A stretch of DNA of 64,000 nucleotides, from assembly GCF_963675455.1 (NCBI RefSeq), contig NZ_OY776217.1, positions 2,590,001 to 2,654,000 of the forward strand. The letters run 5' to 3'. Positions 1 to 8,798 of this stretch are shown in pieces. Origin of the DNA: Emcibacter sp. (lineage in GTDB: Bacteria > Pseudomonadota > Alphaproteobacteria > Sphingomonadales > Emcibacteraceae). A program made the position numbers and the translations under genes. Below the pieces are notes generated by a model. It worked only from the letters and a program-made list of their open reading frames with translations. It was not told where the DNA came from and ran no database searches. Positions within the stretch are counted from its first letter, which is position 1, and every line of letters starts with the position of its first letter.

Positions 1-683
1 GGTTTCTTGTCAATACTGATGGCGGGATGGGCCAGGTTGATGGCGATGGAAACCCGTTCTCCTAATCCACGATAGGGTTTCACGGAATGACGCAGCCAGG
101 AGGGAAATATAAAGAATGTGCCGGTTTTCGGGGTAAATTCTACGGTTCGGATTGATCGGCCGGGGGTATAGAGTTCCATATGAGGGCCGAGGAAATCATC
201 CCGGAACATAATTTCCCCCTCCTGGGGGGTATCGCCGTCAGGCTGGCCGCCGTCCACATAATAAACAGCTGCCCAGAGGTTACTGTGATCACGATTATAG
301 CTGCAATGATCATGCCATGTATTCAGGGCATCCTTGCCGTTGGCGTTGAGCCAGGATTCAATTCGCCAGTCCTCTTTTCGGAGATCCGGCAGCCTCGGGA
401 TTAAATCTCTGGTCACTTGTTCAGCGGTTTTCAGTACCTCGCTATATAACCTGGTGAGGGCCGGGTGACCCAGGTCCTGCAGGTTGATATTTGAATGCCA
501 GCCCCCAATATTGGTTCTGACCATGCCCGTGCTCTCTGATCTCAGGTCGTCAAGCAGGGCTAAAAGGTCTTTATTCAGGGATTCTGCATCTTTTACAGTG
601 TTCCGATATATTTCCAGCGGGAATATAGAAAATTTTTCAACTGCCTCAGTCACTATTTTTCCTTCAATTTTTTTTAAAAACAT
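1..683 (-). CDS. Putative 2OG-Fe(II) oxygenase (TIGR02466-like), 3' end cut by window edge
   Basis: An open frame of 227 codons starts at an ATG at 683 and runs off the left edge, so the C-terminus is missing. The protein carries the pattern of the TIGR02466/2OG-FeII_Oxy_5 family: a His-Asp-His cluster (H124, H126) followed by an AVYYVDGG strand, then a conserved FPSWLRHSVKPY block holding the third metal ligand (H199), and R210 in ERVSIAIN as the likely 2-oxoglutarate contact. These proteins are predicted Fe(II)/2-oxoglutarate dioxygenases, and the substrate is unknown. It stands alone, divergent from the ABM-domain gene. The family call is by motif recognition, and no partner suggests a substrate. 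Confidence 0.8.
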   Translation of the reverse strand, partial: MFLKKIEGKIVTEAVEKFSIFPLEIYRNTVKDAESLNKDLLALLDDLRSESTGMVRTNIGGWHSNINLQDLGHPALTRLYSEVLKTAEQVTRDLIPRLPDLRKEDWRIESWLNANGKDALNTWHDHCSYNRDHSNLWAAVYYVDGGQPDGDTPQEGEIMFRDDFLGPHMELYTPGRSIRTVEFTPKTGTFFIFPSWLRHSVKPYRGLGERVSIAINLAHPAISIDKK

Positions 684-817
684 TTACCAGAGAAAAGTTT
701 TTAAAATCGTAAATTTTTGAGTTTAAGTTACTGGAATGCATAGCTGCCTTGCAATAATAGGAGTTGCTTCCCGACCTCTACTCCCCTAGATTTTCATGAT
801 CAAGGAAAGAAAACATC

Positions 818-1414
818 ATGCCCATTGAGACCTACAGCAGCCGAGACAGTCTTGAAGATACCGCCTTTCCGGTGACGGTAACCATTTCGCGAAAGGTGAA
901 AAAGGGCAAGGAAAAAGAGTACGAGGAGTGGGCCCATACCCTGATTGATGTCGCCAAAACCTTTCCCGGGCATCAAAAACTTACGATTATTCGACCGTCG
1001 GCAGCGACCAAGGGGAACTATTTGTTTGTGGTTCATTTTGATACGATGGCGCATCAGCTGGAATGGGAGGATTCCAGCGAACGGGCAGAGTTTCTGCAAC
1101 AGTTGGTGGACCGCGATCTGGTGGAAGGGGAGACGGAAATCACCAAAGCCTCCGGATTTGAGTTCTGGTTCCCGCTGGCGGATGTGCCGTCCCCATCGCC
1201 GCCGCCACGCTGGAAAATGGTACTCATCATGATTCCGACTATTATTGGTTTGACCTTGTTGATGAATTATCTGTTTGGCGGCTATATGAGAGGATGGTCT
1301 CTCGAAGCACGGGTCATCGTACAGATCATTTTTCAGGTTCTGCTGATGACCTATGTGATCATGCCGCGGCTGACATCCCTGTTCCGGCCCTGGCTTTACC
1401 CGATTAAAAACTAG
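818..1414 (+). CDS. Membrane-anchored antibiotic-biosynthesis-monooxygenase (ABM) domain protein
   Basis: This is a 198-residue protein. Residues about 18-115 form a ferredoxin-like ABM fold (VTVTISRKVKKGKEKEYEEW opening, then GHQKLTIIRP and NYLFVVHFDT strands), as in COG3224. A proline-rich hinge (PSPSPPPR, about 127-134) follows, then two hydrophobic helices (about 136-155 and 165-185) that should anchor it in the inner membrane. ABM domains often act on quinones or other aromatic compounds without a cofactor, but the activity here is unknown. The start ATG has an AAGGAAAG Shine-Dalgarno about 8 nt upstream. The 3' end overlaps the convergent thioesterase gene by 4 bp. Confidence 0.75.
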   Translation: MPIETYSSRDSLEDTAFPVTVTISRKVKKGKEKEYEEWAHTLIDVAKTFPGHQKLTIIRPSAATKGNYLFVVHFDTMAHQLEWEDSSERAEFLQQLVDRDLVEGETEITKASGFEFWFPLADVPSPSPPPRWKMVLIMIPTIIGLTLLMNYLFGGYMRGWSLEARVIVQIIFQVLLMTYVIMPRLTSLFRPWLYPIKN

Positions 1415-1812
1415 TCCCGGTTGATTTTTCTGGGCCGGTGATTTTCATCGAGGGCGACGAAAATAAAGTCGCCTTCGGTGACCTTTATTTCTTCTTCCAC
1501 GCCCTGGCGCATCACCGTGACTTCTATATTGATGGTAATCGAGGTGGTTCCTACTCTGGTCACTCCGGTATAAACGCTGAGCCAGTCCCCGGGCAGGACC
1601 GGCGCATGGAACTTCATCGCTTCCACGGCAACGGTCGCCACAGGTCCCTTGACATAACGAATGGCTTCTACGCCGGCTGCGGAGTCCATCTGCGAGAGAA
1701 TCCAGCCGCCGAAAATATGTCCGTTGGAATTCAGGTTTGAGATGTTGGGGATTGTCCTGATGGTAGGTTGTCTTTTACAAGTATCGTCGAGGCCGTTCAT
1801 TTTCATTTCCAT
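1411..1812 (-). CDS. yciA: Acyl-CoA thioesterase, YciA/hot-dog family
   Basis: A 133-residue single hot-dog-fold protein. The segment NSNGHIFGGWILSQMD followed by an AAGVEA helix is the YciA/ACOT signature, with the Asp near residue 43 as the likely catalytic acid. The strands that follow (TVAVEAMKFHAPVLPGDW) also fit this family. It should hydrolyse acyl-CoA thioesters in the cytoplasm. It lies 14 bp downstream of the S24 repressor gene on the same strand, so the two may be co-transcribed, although the functions have no obvious link. Confidence 0.85.
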   Translation of the reverse strand: MEMKMNGLDDTCKRQPTIRTIPNISNLNSNGHIFGGWILSQMDSAAGVEAIRYVKGPVATVAVEAMKFHAPVLPGDWLSVYTGVTRVGTTSITINIEVTVMRQGVEEEIKVTEGDFIFVALDENHRPRKINRD

Positions 1813-1826
1813 TCAGAGAGCAGTAA

Positions 1827-2522
1827 CTAAATTTTCCGACCCATCCAGATAATACGTCCGAGGATATCCAGCGCATCGGGCTCGCAGCCGGTCCAGGATT
1901 CATACTGGGGATTGTCGCTTTTGATCGTGCAAAGCTTTGTGACCGGATTAACAGAGACCCTTTTCACCAGCAACATGTCATCATTTCGAATAACGTAAAT
2001 ACCATCATTCCTGATATGGCGTTCACTCATATCCACAAGGATATGATCACCGTCCTGCAGGGTCGGAGACATGCTGTCACCGGATACGGTGATGACAGCC
2101 AGGTTTTCCGATGTGGCATTGGAACTGGTTCTGATCCAGCTTTTGCGGAAGGCCAGGCGGTTGTGAATATCGTTATTTTCCGCAAATGTGCCGGCACCTG
2201 CCGCCGCATGAATGTCATAGACATTGACCAGGACATAATCATCGGGCGAAAAATCTTCCGGCAGCTCGTTTCTGGCCGGGGCAGGGGTGGGAAAATCTGC
2301 AGGAGAGCCGAAATAATCACTTTCCAGACCGAAGTGGTCGGTGATTCTGGCCAGATCGTGATCGTTCAGGCATTTGGGGACGCCGCGTTTGATATATTGC
2401 TGGATGTAAGCGTGGTTTTTACCGATCAGGGCTGAAACGGACGCATAGTCTTCCGTTGCACTGGTTCGGATCAGGTGATCCAGTTTTTCCCGGATTTGCT
2501 TGTAATATCTGTTGTAGTCCAT
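1827..2522 (-). CDS. S24-family (LexA/CI-like) transcriptional repressor
   Basis: A 231-residue protein with an N-terminal helix-turn-helix region (about 1-70, with an ALIGKNHAYIQQYIKRG recognition segment) and a C-terminal S24 peptidase domain. The nucleophile is Ser150 in VSGDSMSPT and the general base is Lys187 in LLVKRV. An Ala-Gly pair in the AAAGAG stretch near 107-112 is a plausible self-cleavage site. Such proteins are phage CI-type or host repressors inactivated by RecA-stimulated autoproteolysis. No phage genes are nearby, so this looks like a stand-alone host regulator. A palindrome overlapping its predicted -10 suggests autoregulation. Confidence 0.85.
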   Translation of the reverse strand: MDYNRYYKQIREKLDHLIRTSATEDYASVSALIGKNHAYIQQYIKRGVPKCLNDHDLARITDHFGLESDYFGSPADFPTPAPARNELPEDFSPDDYVLVNVYDIHAAAGAGTFAENNDIHNRLAFRKSWIRTSSNATSENLAVITVSGDSMSPTLQDGDHILVDMSERHIRNDGIYVIRNDDMLLVKRVSVNPVTKLCTIKSDNPQYESWTGCEPDALDILGRIIWMGRKI

Positions 2523-2542
2523 TACCGGCTCGTAAATAATTG

Positions 2543-2563
2543 AATAGGCATTATAGGACTATT
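2543..2563 (-). promoter_or_regulatory. Candidate operator/-10 of the S24 repressor gene
   Basis: In the 58 bp upstream of the repressor, AATAG (2543-2547) and CTATT (2559-2563) form an inverted repeat with an 11-nt spacer. On the minus strand the spacer contains a perfect TATAAT (2555-2550), about 28 nt upstream of the start codon. A dimeric repressor bound here would cover the -10, the usual layout of an autorepressed CI/LexA-type gene. Sequence-based inference only. Confidence 0.4.
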
Positions 2564-2580
2564 TCAGGATATGGGAACCG

Positions 2581-4365
2581 TTAAAGCTTGTGCCGGGTCG
2601 AGTTTTTCAGAAGTTCCTCGGCTTCTGAGGCCGGCAGGGGGCGCGCAAAGAGAAAACCCTGTCCGGCATGACAACCCAGGTTTTTGAGAATCGCCAATTG
2701 TGTTTCATCCTCGATTCCTTCCGCCACCAGATCCATGCCCAGGGTAGTGGCCAGATTGGTGATGATATGGACGATTTTAAGGCTGTCTTCGCTGTTGTTC
2801 ATCTGGCTGACGAAAGAGCGATCAATCTTGAGGGTATCGGCAGGGAAGCGATTGAGATAGCTGAGCGAGGAATAACCGGTGCCGAAATCGTCGATCGCCA
2901 GACTGATATTCAGGGATTTGAGATCCAGAAGGATATCCCGGGCGAGGTCTGAATTTTCCACCAGTGTGGATTCTGTAATTTCGAGTTTGAGATGTTCCCC
3001 CTGAAGGCCGGACTGATAGAGGGCGTCGCGGGTGACGGCGACAATATCGTCTTCCGCAATCTGGATATTGGAAACATTGACGTTCATCTTCATTGAAGAC
3101 GCCATGGGATATTTGCGAATCCAGTCGCTCAGCTGCTGACAAGCCGTATTCATGCACCAGCGCCCCATGGGCATAATCAAGCCGGTATCTTCCGCAATCG
3201 GAATAAATTCAACGGGTGAAATCATGCCTCTTTCGGGATGAAACCAGCGGGTCAGGGCCTCGAAACCGACAATAGCGCCCGTGCTCAGGCTGATGATCGG
3301 CTGATAGTGAAGCTCAAGTTGTTTGTTTTCAATGGCGCTGCCAAGTTCCGATTCCATGCGCAGCAGGGATTGCGCCCGGGTTTTCAGTTCGGGGCGATAG
3401 ACCAGGGTCCTGTCCGAACTGAGACCATTGATGCGCTGCATGGCCATATGGGCGTCCTGGATAAGGTCGATCAGGTTATGCAGCGTCGAGGTGCCGGAAG
3501 AAATGCCGATGGTGGCGGCAACCTGTAGATATTGCCCGTTAATTCTTATTTTTCGGCCAAGTTCATGGTGGATGCTGTCAGCGAGGGCACGGGCCTCGCC
3601 TTCCGCATTATGCATATCCTCATCGGCCAGGAGAACCACAAATTTATCACCATCAAAACGGGCCAGCAAGGCATCGGCCGGTAGGCAGTTCTGGATCAGG
3701 TGAGCCACTTCCCGCAGTAGCTCGTCTCCGACCTCATAGCCGTAGCTCTCGTTAATTCTCTGTAGTTTGAAGATATTGATAAACAGAACGGCGGTTTCTC
3801 CGAGCGGCATGTCACTGCCGAACCGGTTCTCGATAATCTCGTAAAAATAATGTTTGTTGGGCAGGTTTGTCAGGCTGTCATAATAGGTGTAACGTTCCAG
3901 TTCACGCTCGAATGCCGTCTCAAAGCTGTTGTCCGCCGTCAGGAGGAAAAGTTTTTCGGTCTGCCCGTCGACACCCTTCAGGGGGATGAGACGACAGAAT
4001 AGTGAACTTTCTTCAAGGTCTGGCAGGGTGAAGCGCCAGTTCAGGTCAGTGGTTTCAAATTCCGTCACTGCCTTTTCCAGGGCAAGTTGCAGCTGTCCGC
4101 TATCGTCCAGCCAGTCAATATCCCGAATCAGCTTCCCAATCGGGTTTTGTACCCCATAGCTGATTTGGGTGATCAGGCTGTCACTTGACTGGGTCAGCAT
4201 AAACTCACCGTCGCCCACAACTTCAATTTCCCCGACGCCGTCAGCAAGCTGTTTGCTGAAAATATGGACGTCCTGCGGGACACTTAGTCGAGGTCTGTTG
4301 TCTCTAAAAAGATATGGCGTCTTCGTTGACTGAAGCATGCCGGAAGTTCTCACCCTGTTTTGCAC
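2581..4365 (-). CDS. GGDEF-EAL protein: likely c-di-GMP phosphodiesterase with a decayed GGDEF domain
   Basis: A 594-residue protein without obvious membrane segments. Residues 1-150 are a poorly conserved, PAS-like sensor region. The GGDEF domain (about 155-325) is degenerate: the active-site motif reads DGDKF and the metal-binding Asp of the first strand is replaced (LFINIF). The EAL domain (about 335-585) is intact, with FEALTRW, NVNVSN, LEITES, AIDDFGTGYSSL, LKIDRSF, AEGIE and QGFLFARP. I infer c-di-GMP hydrolysis, perhaps with GTP binding by the dead GGDEF domain as a switch. It is monocistronic, 81 bp downstream-facing from the end of nrdJ. A second, active-looking cyclase lies at 26.4-27.5 kb. 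Confidence 0.88.
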   Translation of the reverse strand: MQNRVRTSGMLQSTKTPYLFRDNRPRLSVPQDVHIFSKQLADGVGEIEVVGDGEFMLTQSSDSLITQISYGVQNPIGKLIRDIDWLDDSGQLQLALEKAVTEFETTDLNWRFTLPDLEESSLFCRLIPLKGVDGQTEKLFLLTADNSFETAFERELERYTYYDSLTNLPNKHYFYEIIENRFGSDMPLGETAVLFINIFKLQRINESYGYEVGDELLREVAHLIQNCLPADALLARFDGDKFVVLLADEDMHNAEGEARALADSIHHELGRKIRINGQYLQVAATIGISSGTSTLHNLIDLIQDAHMAMQRINGLSSDRTLVYRPELKTRAQSLLRMESELGSAIENKQLELHYQPIISLSTGAIVGFEALTRWFHPERGMISPVEFIPIAEDTGLIMPMGRWCMNTACQQLSDWIRKYPMASSMKMNVNVSNIQIAEDDIVAVTRDALYQSGLQGEHLKLEITESTLVENSDLARDILLDLKSLNISLAIDDFGTGYSSLSYLNRFPADTLKIDRSFVSQMNNSEDSLKIVHIITNLATTLGMDLVAEGIEDETQLAILKNLGCHAGQGFLFARPLPASEAEELLKNSTRHKL

Positions 4366-4446
4366 TGATAGTTATTAAATTTTATTCTGCTCGAAGAGCT
4401 CTTCAGGGTGAGTGAATTGTGTAAATATTTCGTAAACTTCTTATGT

Positions 4447-7400
4447 TCAGGAACAGCCGCTTGTCGAGCCGCAACTGTCACATTTCAGGCATGTTCCGTT
4501 ACGTACCATGGTGAAATTGCCGCATTCCTGACAGGCGTCACCTTCATAACCTTTCATCCGCGCCTGAAGGACCGAGCTGCTTACGGTTTCCCGTGTCACT
4601 ACGGTGGCGTTGACCACGGCGGCAGAAGAAGCCGACGCTGTGGTTGAGGCTTCCATCTTTGTGATATCCTCTTTCGACTCAGATGTCGTGTTGAGGACAT
4701 AAAGGTTGCTTTTCCTGACATAGCCGGTACTGGCCAGACCAATCACACGATCCAGAGCCTGTTCCGTTCCTTTCACGGGCTCCTGCCTGGCCGGACCATC
4801 ACCGGAACCAATGGAATCGGGCATCAGGTCTTCCGGGTTGACATGGGCGAGGTCATTCCGTCCCAGATAGGAAACGGCAAGTTCACGGAAAATATAATCC
4901 AGAACGGATGTCGCCATTTTGATAGCGTCATTTCCGACCACCTGTCCGGAGGGTTCGAATCTTGTAAAGGTAAAGGCGTCCACATATTCTTCCAGCGGAA
5001 CCCCATACTGAAGGCCGATAGACAGGGCGATGGCGAAATTATTCATCAGACTACGGAAGGCGGCGCCTTCCTTGTGCATGTCAATGAAAATTTCGCCGAG
5101 GGCGCCGTCGTCATATTCGCCGGTCCGCAGGTAAACCTTGTGACCGCCAACGGCTGCTTTCTGGGTATAACCCTTGCGCCGGGAGGGTAGTTTTCTGCGG
5201 GCTGCAGGCGCATTTTGCTCGACAATACGCTCGACAATGCGTTCAGCAACAATTCGGGTCTTTTCCGGCAGAGATGTATCCTCCTTTACGTCATCCTCCT
5301 TGAGCAGAGAGACGTTGAGAGGCTGGGACAGCTTGGAGCCGTCGCGGTAGAGCGCGTTAGCCTTCAGACCCAGGTTCCAGGACAACATATAGGCCTTTTT
5401 GCAATCCTCGACAGTTGCGGAATTGGGCATGTTGACGGTTTTTGAAATAGCGCCGGAAATAAAGGGCTGGGCGGCGGCCATCATGCGGATATGACTCTCT
5501 GCACTGAGATAACGTTTGCCGATCTTGCCACAGGGGTTGGCGCAATCGAACACCGGCAGGTGATGGTCTTTCAGGTGAGGGGCGCCTTCCAGAGTCATGG
5601 TCCCGGTGCAATAAAGGTTTGCTTCCTCAATCTGCTTCTTCTCAAAGCCAAGGGCCTCAAGCATGTTGAAAGTAAGATCATCCAGTTGTTTATCGGAAAA
5701 ACCTAGCACGTCACGGCAGAAGTCCCGGCCCAGCATCCAGTGGTTAAAGGCAAAACTGATGTCAAAGGCGCTGGCGATATTGTCTTCAAGGATATCGAGC
5801 TGGGCCTGCGAAAAACCCTTGGATTTCAGGCTTTCATGATTGATATGAGGGGCCCCTTCCAGGGTGCCGTAGCCAACCGCATATTTTGCGATTTCGTCAA
5901 TCTGTTTGGGGCTGTAGCCAAGTGTTTTCAGGGCGTTAGGGACAAGGCGATTGATGATTTTGAAATGCCCGCCACCTGCCAGTTTTTTATATTTGACCAG
6001 CGCGAAGTCAGGTTCGATGCCGGTGGTGTCGCAATCCATCACCAGACCGATGGTTCCGGTCGGTGCAATGACGCTGACCTGGGCATTGCGATAGCCGTGC
6101 AGGGTGCCTATTTCCAGCGCCTGGTCCCAGACGCGTCCGGCGGCTGTGGTAATGTCGGAGAGAGGACAGTTGGCGATATCAAGAGGTACCGGCGTGGTGG
6201 CCAGTTCCTCATATCCTTCTGCCTTGCCCCAGGCCGCCCGCCGATGATTGCGGATCACCCGCAGCATATCTTCCTTGTTTTCTGCAAATGACGGAAACGC
6301 ACCGATCTCCCGGGCCATTTCAGCCGAGGTGCGGTAGGCCGTGCCGGTCATGAGTGCGGAAATGGCACCGCAAAGAGCGCGACCTTCATCACTGTCATAA
6401 CCAAGACCGGAAGACATGATCAGTCCGCCGATGTTGGCGTAGCCGAGACCGAGCGTGCGGAATTGATAGCTCAACTGGGCAATTTCCTTTGACGGGAACT
6501 GTGCCATGAGGACCGAGATTTCCAGAACGACGGTCCACAGCGTAACCGCATGTTCAAAGTTGTCGATATCAAATTCGTCATCGGATGTTCTGAACTTCAT
6601 CAGATTGAGCGACGCGAGGTTGCAGGCGGTATTGTCCAGGAACATATATTCGGAACAGGGATTGGACGCCCGGATCGGGCCGGACTGCGGGCATGTGTGC
6701 CAGTCGTTAATGGTGGTATGGAACTGCAGGCCGGGATCGGCGCACTGCCAGGCGGACATGGTGATGTCTTCCCACAGCGCACGTGATTTCAGCGTCTTGC
6801 AGATATGGTGATTGCCCCGGTTGATCAGGTCCCAGTCGCCATCGTCCAGCACAGACTGCATGAAGTCATCCGTGACCCGGACGGTGTTGTTTGAATTCTG
6901 GCCGGAAACGGTGAGGTAGGCTTCGGAATCCCAATCCGTATCATAGGTTTCAAACTCGATATCCGTGTATCCCTGCTTTGCAAACTGGATAACGCGCTGG
7001 ATATAGTTCTCGCTGACCAGGGAATTCCGGGCAGCCAGAATTGCAGTCTTAAGGGCGTGATTTACGTTAGGGTCGAAAGCGTCTTCTGCCTCCAGGCTTT
7101 GATCCTGACAGGCCGACATGACTGCCTGCAGATGTTTTTCGACAATCCTGGAACCGGTGACAAGGGCGGCGACTTTCTGCTCTTCCTTGACCTTCCAGTT
7201 GATGAATTCCTCAATATCCGGATGGTCGATATCAACGATCACCATCTTGGCAGCCCGCCGGGTGGTGCCGCCGGATTTAATGGCGCCGGCCGCCCGGTCG
7301 CCGATTTTGAGGAAGCTCATCAGACCGGACGATTTGCCGCCACCGGACAGGGATTCACCACTGCCACGGAGATTGGAAAAGTTGCTGCCGGTGCCTGAGC

Positions 7401-8082
7401 CGTATTTGAACAGACGTGCTTCACGGGTCCAGAGATCCATAATACCGCCGTCATTAACCAGATCATCCTCTACCCCCTGGATGAAGCAGGCATGTGGCTG
7501 GGGATGTTCATAGGAACTTTTGGATTTGGTCAGCTTGCCGGTCCGGTAATCCACATAGAAATGCCCCTGGGCCGGTCCGTCAATGCCATAGGCCCAATGC
7601 AGGCCGGTGTTAAACCATTGCGGGGAATTCGGTGCGCACATCTGGTTGGCCAGCATATACCTCAGTTCATCAAAAAAGGCGCGGGCGTCGCTTTCCTCAC
7701 TGAAATAACCACCTTTCCAGCCCCAGTAAGTCCAGGTTCCGGCCAGCCGGTCAAAGACCTGTTTGGCGCTTTTTTCCGGGCCGGTTCTCTTGTCTTCGTG
7801 CAGGGCCGACATGGCGCTTTCATTTGCCTCGTGGCGCCAGAGCCAGGTTGGAACGTCATCTTCCTTTACAGGCTGAAGACAACTTGGCACACCGGCCTTG
7901 CGGAAATATTTCTGGGCGATGATGTCTGCCGCCACCTGGCTCCAGGTTGCCGGCACCTCGATTCCCTTCAGCTCGAAGACAACGGTTCCATCCGGATTAC
8001 GGATCTCACTGTCAGTTGTCCTGAACTCAAGGCCGTGGTACGGCGACTGGTCTGGTGAGGTGAAGCGACGTTTAACTCTCAT
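4447..8082 (-). CDS. nrdJ: Vitamin B12-dependent (class II) ribonucleotide reductase
   Basis: 1211 residues, the expected size for the long class II enzyme. It reduces ribonucleotides to deoxyribonucleotides with adenosylcobalamin and needs no oxygen. Visible landmarks are the N-terminal substrate cysteine region (PQPHACFIQG), the radical-site motif NPCSE at residues 474-478 with Cys476, and a C-terminal zinc-ribbon tail with paired CxxC motifs ending in GSTSGCS. No nrdA, nrdB or nrdD is in the window. The ATG at 8082 has a GGGGA Shine-Dalgarno. No B12 box was found upstream, but a half-match to an NrdR box is present. Confidence 0.96.
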   Translation of the reverse strand: MRVKRRFTSPDQSPYHGLEFRTTDSEIRNPDGTVVFELKGIEVPATWSQVAADIIAQKYFRKAGVPSCLQPVKEDDVPTWLWRHEANESAMSALHEDKRTGPEKSAKQVFDRLAGTWTYWGWKGGYFSEESDARAFFDELRYMLANQMCAPNSPQWFNTGLHWAYGIDGPAQGHFYVDYRTGKLTKSKSSYEHPQPHACFIQGVEDDLVNDGGIMDLWTREARLFKYGSGTGSNFSNLRGSGESLSGGGKSSGLMSFLKIGDRAAGAIKSGGTTRRAAKMVIVDIDHPDIEEFINWKVKEEQKVAALVTGSRIVEKHLQAVMSACQDQSLEAEDAFDPNVNHALKTAILAARNSLVSENYIQRVIQFAKQGYTDIEFETYDTDWDSEAYLTVSGQNSNNTVRVTDDFMQSVLDDGDWDLINRGNHHICKTLKSRALWEDITMSAWQCADPGLQFHTTINDWHTCPQSGPIRASNPCSEYMFLDNTACNLASLNLMKFRTSDDEFDIDNFEHAVTLWTVVLEISVLMAQFPSKEIAQLSYQFRTLGLGYANIGGLIMSSGLGYDSDEGRALCGAISALMTGTAYRTSAEMAREIGAFPSFAENKEDMLRVIRNHRRAAWGKAEGYEELATTPVPLDIANCPLSDITTAAGRVWDQALEIGTLHGYRNAQVSVIAPTGTIGLVMDCDTTGIEPDFALVKYKKLAGGGHFKIINRLVPNALKTLGYSPKQIDEIAKYAVGYGTLEGAPHINHESLKSKGFSQAQLDILEDNIASAFDISFAFNHWMLGRDFCRDVLGFSDKQLDDLTFNMLEALGFEKKQIEEANLYCTGTMTLEGAPHLKDHHLPVFDCANPCGKIGKRYLSAESHIRMMAAAQPFISGAISKTVNMPNSATVEDCKKAYMLSWNLGLKANALYRDGSKLSQPLNVSLLKEDDVKEDTSLPEKTRIVAERIVERIVEQNAPAARRKLPSRRKGYTQKAAVGGHKVYLRTGEYDDGALGEIFIDMHKEGAAFRSLMNNFAIALSIGLQYGVPLEEYVDAFTFTRFEPSGQVVGNDAIKMATSVLDYIFRELAVSYLGRNDLAHVNPEDLMPDSIGSGDGPARQEPVKGTEQALDRVIGLASTGYVRKSNLYVLNTTSESKEDITKMEASTTASASSAAVVNATVVTRETVSSSVLQARMKGYEGDACQECGNFTMVRNGTCLKCDSCGSTSGCS

Positions 8083-8163
8083 CTAAATATTCCCCGACGT
8101 AATTCTTTTACTGTTGAAAGTCGAAAAATTGTATCTGACTCGTGGTTAATTCACTAGTAATTT

Positions 8164-8179
8164 TTCTCATATATTGTGT
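8164..8179 (-). promoter_or_regulatory. NrdR-box-like half site upstream of nrdJ
   Basis: This 16-mer matches one half of the NrdR consensus well (ATATATTGTGT on the plus strand, ACACAATATAT on the minus strand) and the other half poorly; I count 11 of 16 positions. It sits about 85 bp upstream of nrdJ. NrdR boxes are normally paired and I did not find a proper second copy, so this is tentative. Confidence 0.25.
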
Positions 8180-8255
8180 TTGACAGCACTTGTGCTTCTA
8201 CATGTTGTGTGGGGCGAGTCGTGGAATGATCGAGGAAGCCGGCCTAAATGACCGG

Positions 8256-8290
8256 GGGCGGAGCGATAACACAATATCGCCCTGTTTTTT
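8256..8290 (+). terminator. Hairpin plus T-run in the 307-bp nrdJ/NDUFA12 intergenic region
   Basis: GCGATA (8263-8268) and TATCGC (8275-8280) form a stem with a 6-nt loop. GGGCG (8256-8260) and CGCCC (8278-8282) offer an alternative longer stem. Both are followed by six T residues (8285-8290). It lies 100 bp before the NDUFA12 gene, with no protein gene upstream on the plus strand. It could end a small RNA starting near the TTGACA at 8180, or act as an attenuator. The rest of 8083-8389 shows nothing else I can name. Confidence 0.35.
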
Positions 8291-8389
8291 CCGGATAATA
8301 ATGGCTATCCGCTTGTTTTATGGTTGTTCTGCCGGTGCTGGCACGGTATAGAATGAGGAACTTAGAATTAAAGGCAGGACTGACAGAAT

Positions 8390-8776
8390 ATGTTTTCCTT
8401 ACTCAAGAGAATTTTTACCTGGTGGCACGACAGCACGATCGGTACCTGGATTTTTACCAGCCTGAATGGTGAAAAAGTGGGTGAAGACGAGCAGGGCAAT
8501 GTTTATTACCGTGAGAAAAAAGGCCGCAAGCGCTGGGTCATGTATAATGGTGAAATTGAAGCCTCCCGCGTTCCGCCGGAATGGCACGCCTGGCTGCATT
8601 ACACTATTGATGAAACACCTGTTGAAAAACCGCCCGTGGTAAAAAAGTGGGAAAAGGAACACCAGCCCAACCCGACTGGTACCGTCGAAGCCTATTATCC
8701 AACCGGCAGTCTGAATGCCGCAGGGGCACGTCCCAAATCTGCCGGCGACTACGAGGCCTGGACGCCAAACAGCTGA
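8390..8776 (+). CDS. NADH:ubiquinone oxidoreductase 17.2 kDa subunit (NDUFA12 family)
   Basis: 128 residues matching the alphaproteobacterial/mitochondrial complex I accessory subunit NDUFA12. Recognised blocks are WWHDSTIGTW near the start, KVGEDEQGNVYYREKKG, RRWVMYNGE-like RKRWVMYNGEIEASRVPPEWHAW (quoted as two overlapping short motifs, RKRWVMYNGE and EASRVPPEWHAWLH), and a basic Pro-rich tail. It binds the peripheral arm of complex I and helps assembly. As usual in this class it lies apart from the nuo operon and is followed closely (22 bp) by mlaD and DUF2155 genes. Confidence 0.93.
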   Translation: MFSLLKRIFTWWHDSTIGTWIFTSLNGEKVGEDEQGNVYYREKKGRKRWVMYNGEIEASRVPPEWHAWLHYTIDETPVEKPPVVKKWEKEHQPNPTGTVEAYYPTGSLNAAGARPKSAGDYEAWTPNS

Positions 8777-8798
8777 TATCGAAAGCAGGAGTATATTG

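Noticed and set aside
8083..8389. Cobalamin riboswitch upstream of nrdJ
   Set aside because: I looked for the B12 box (GCCACTG) on the minus strand and did not find it; the region is also short for this riboswitch.
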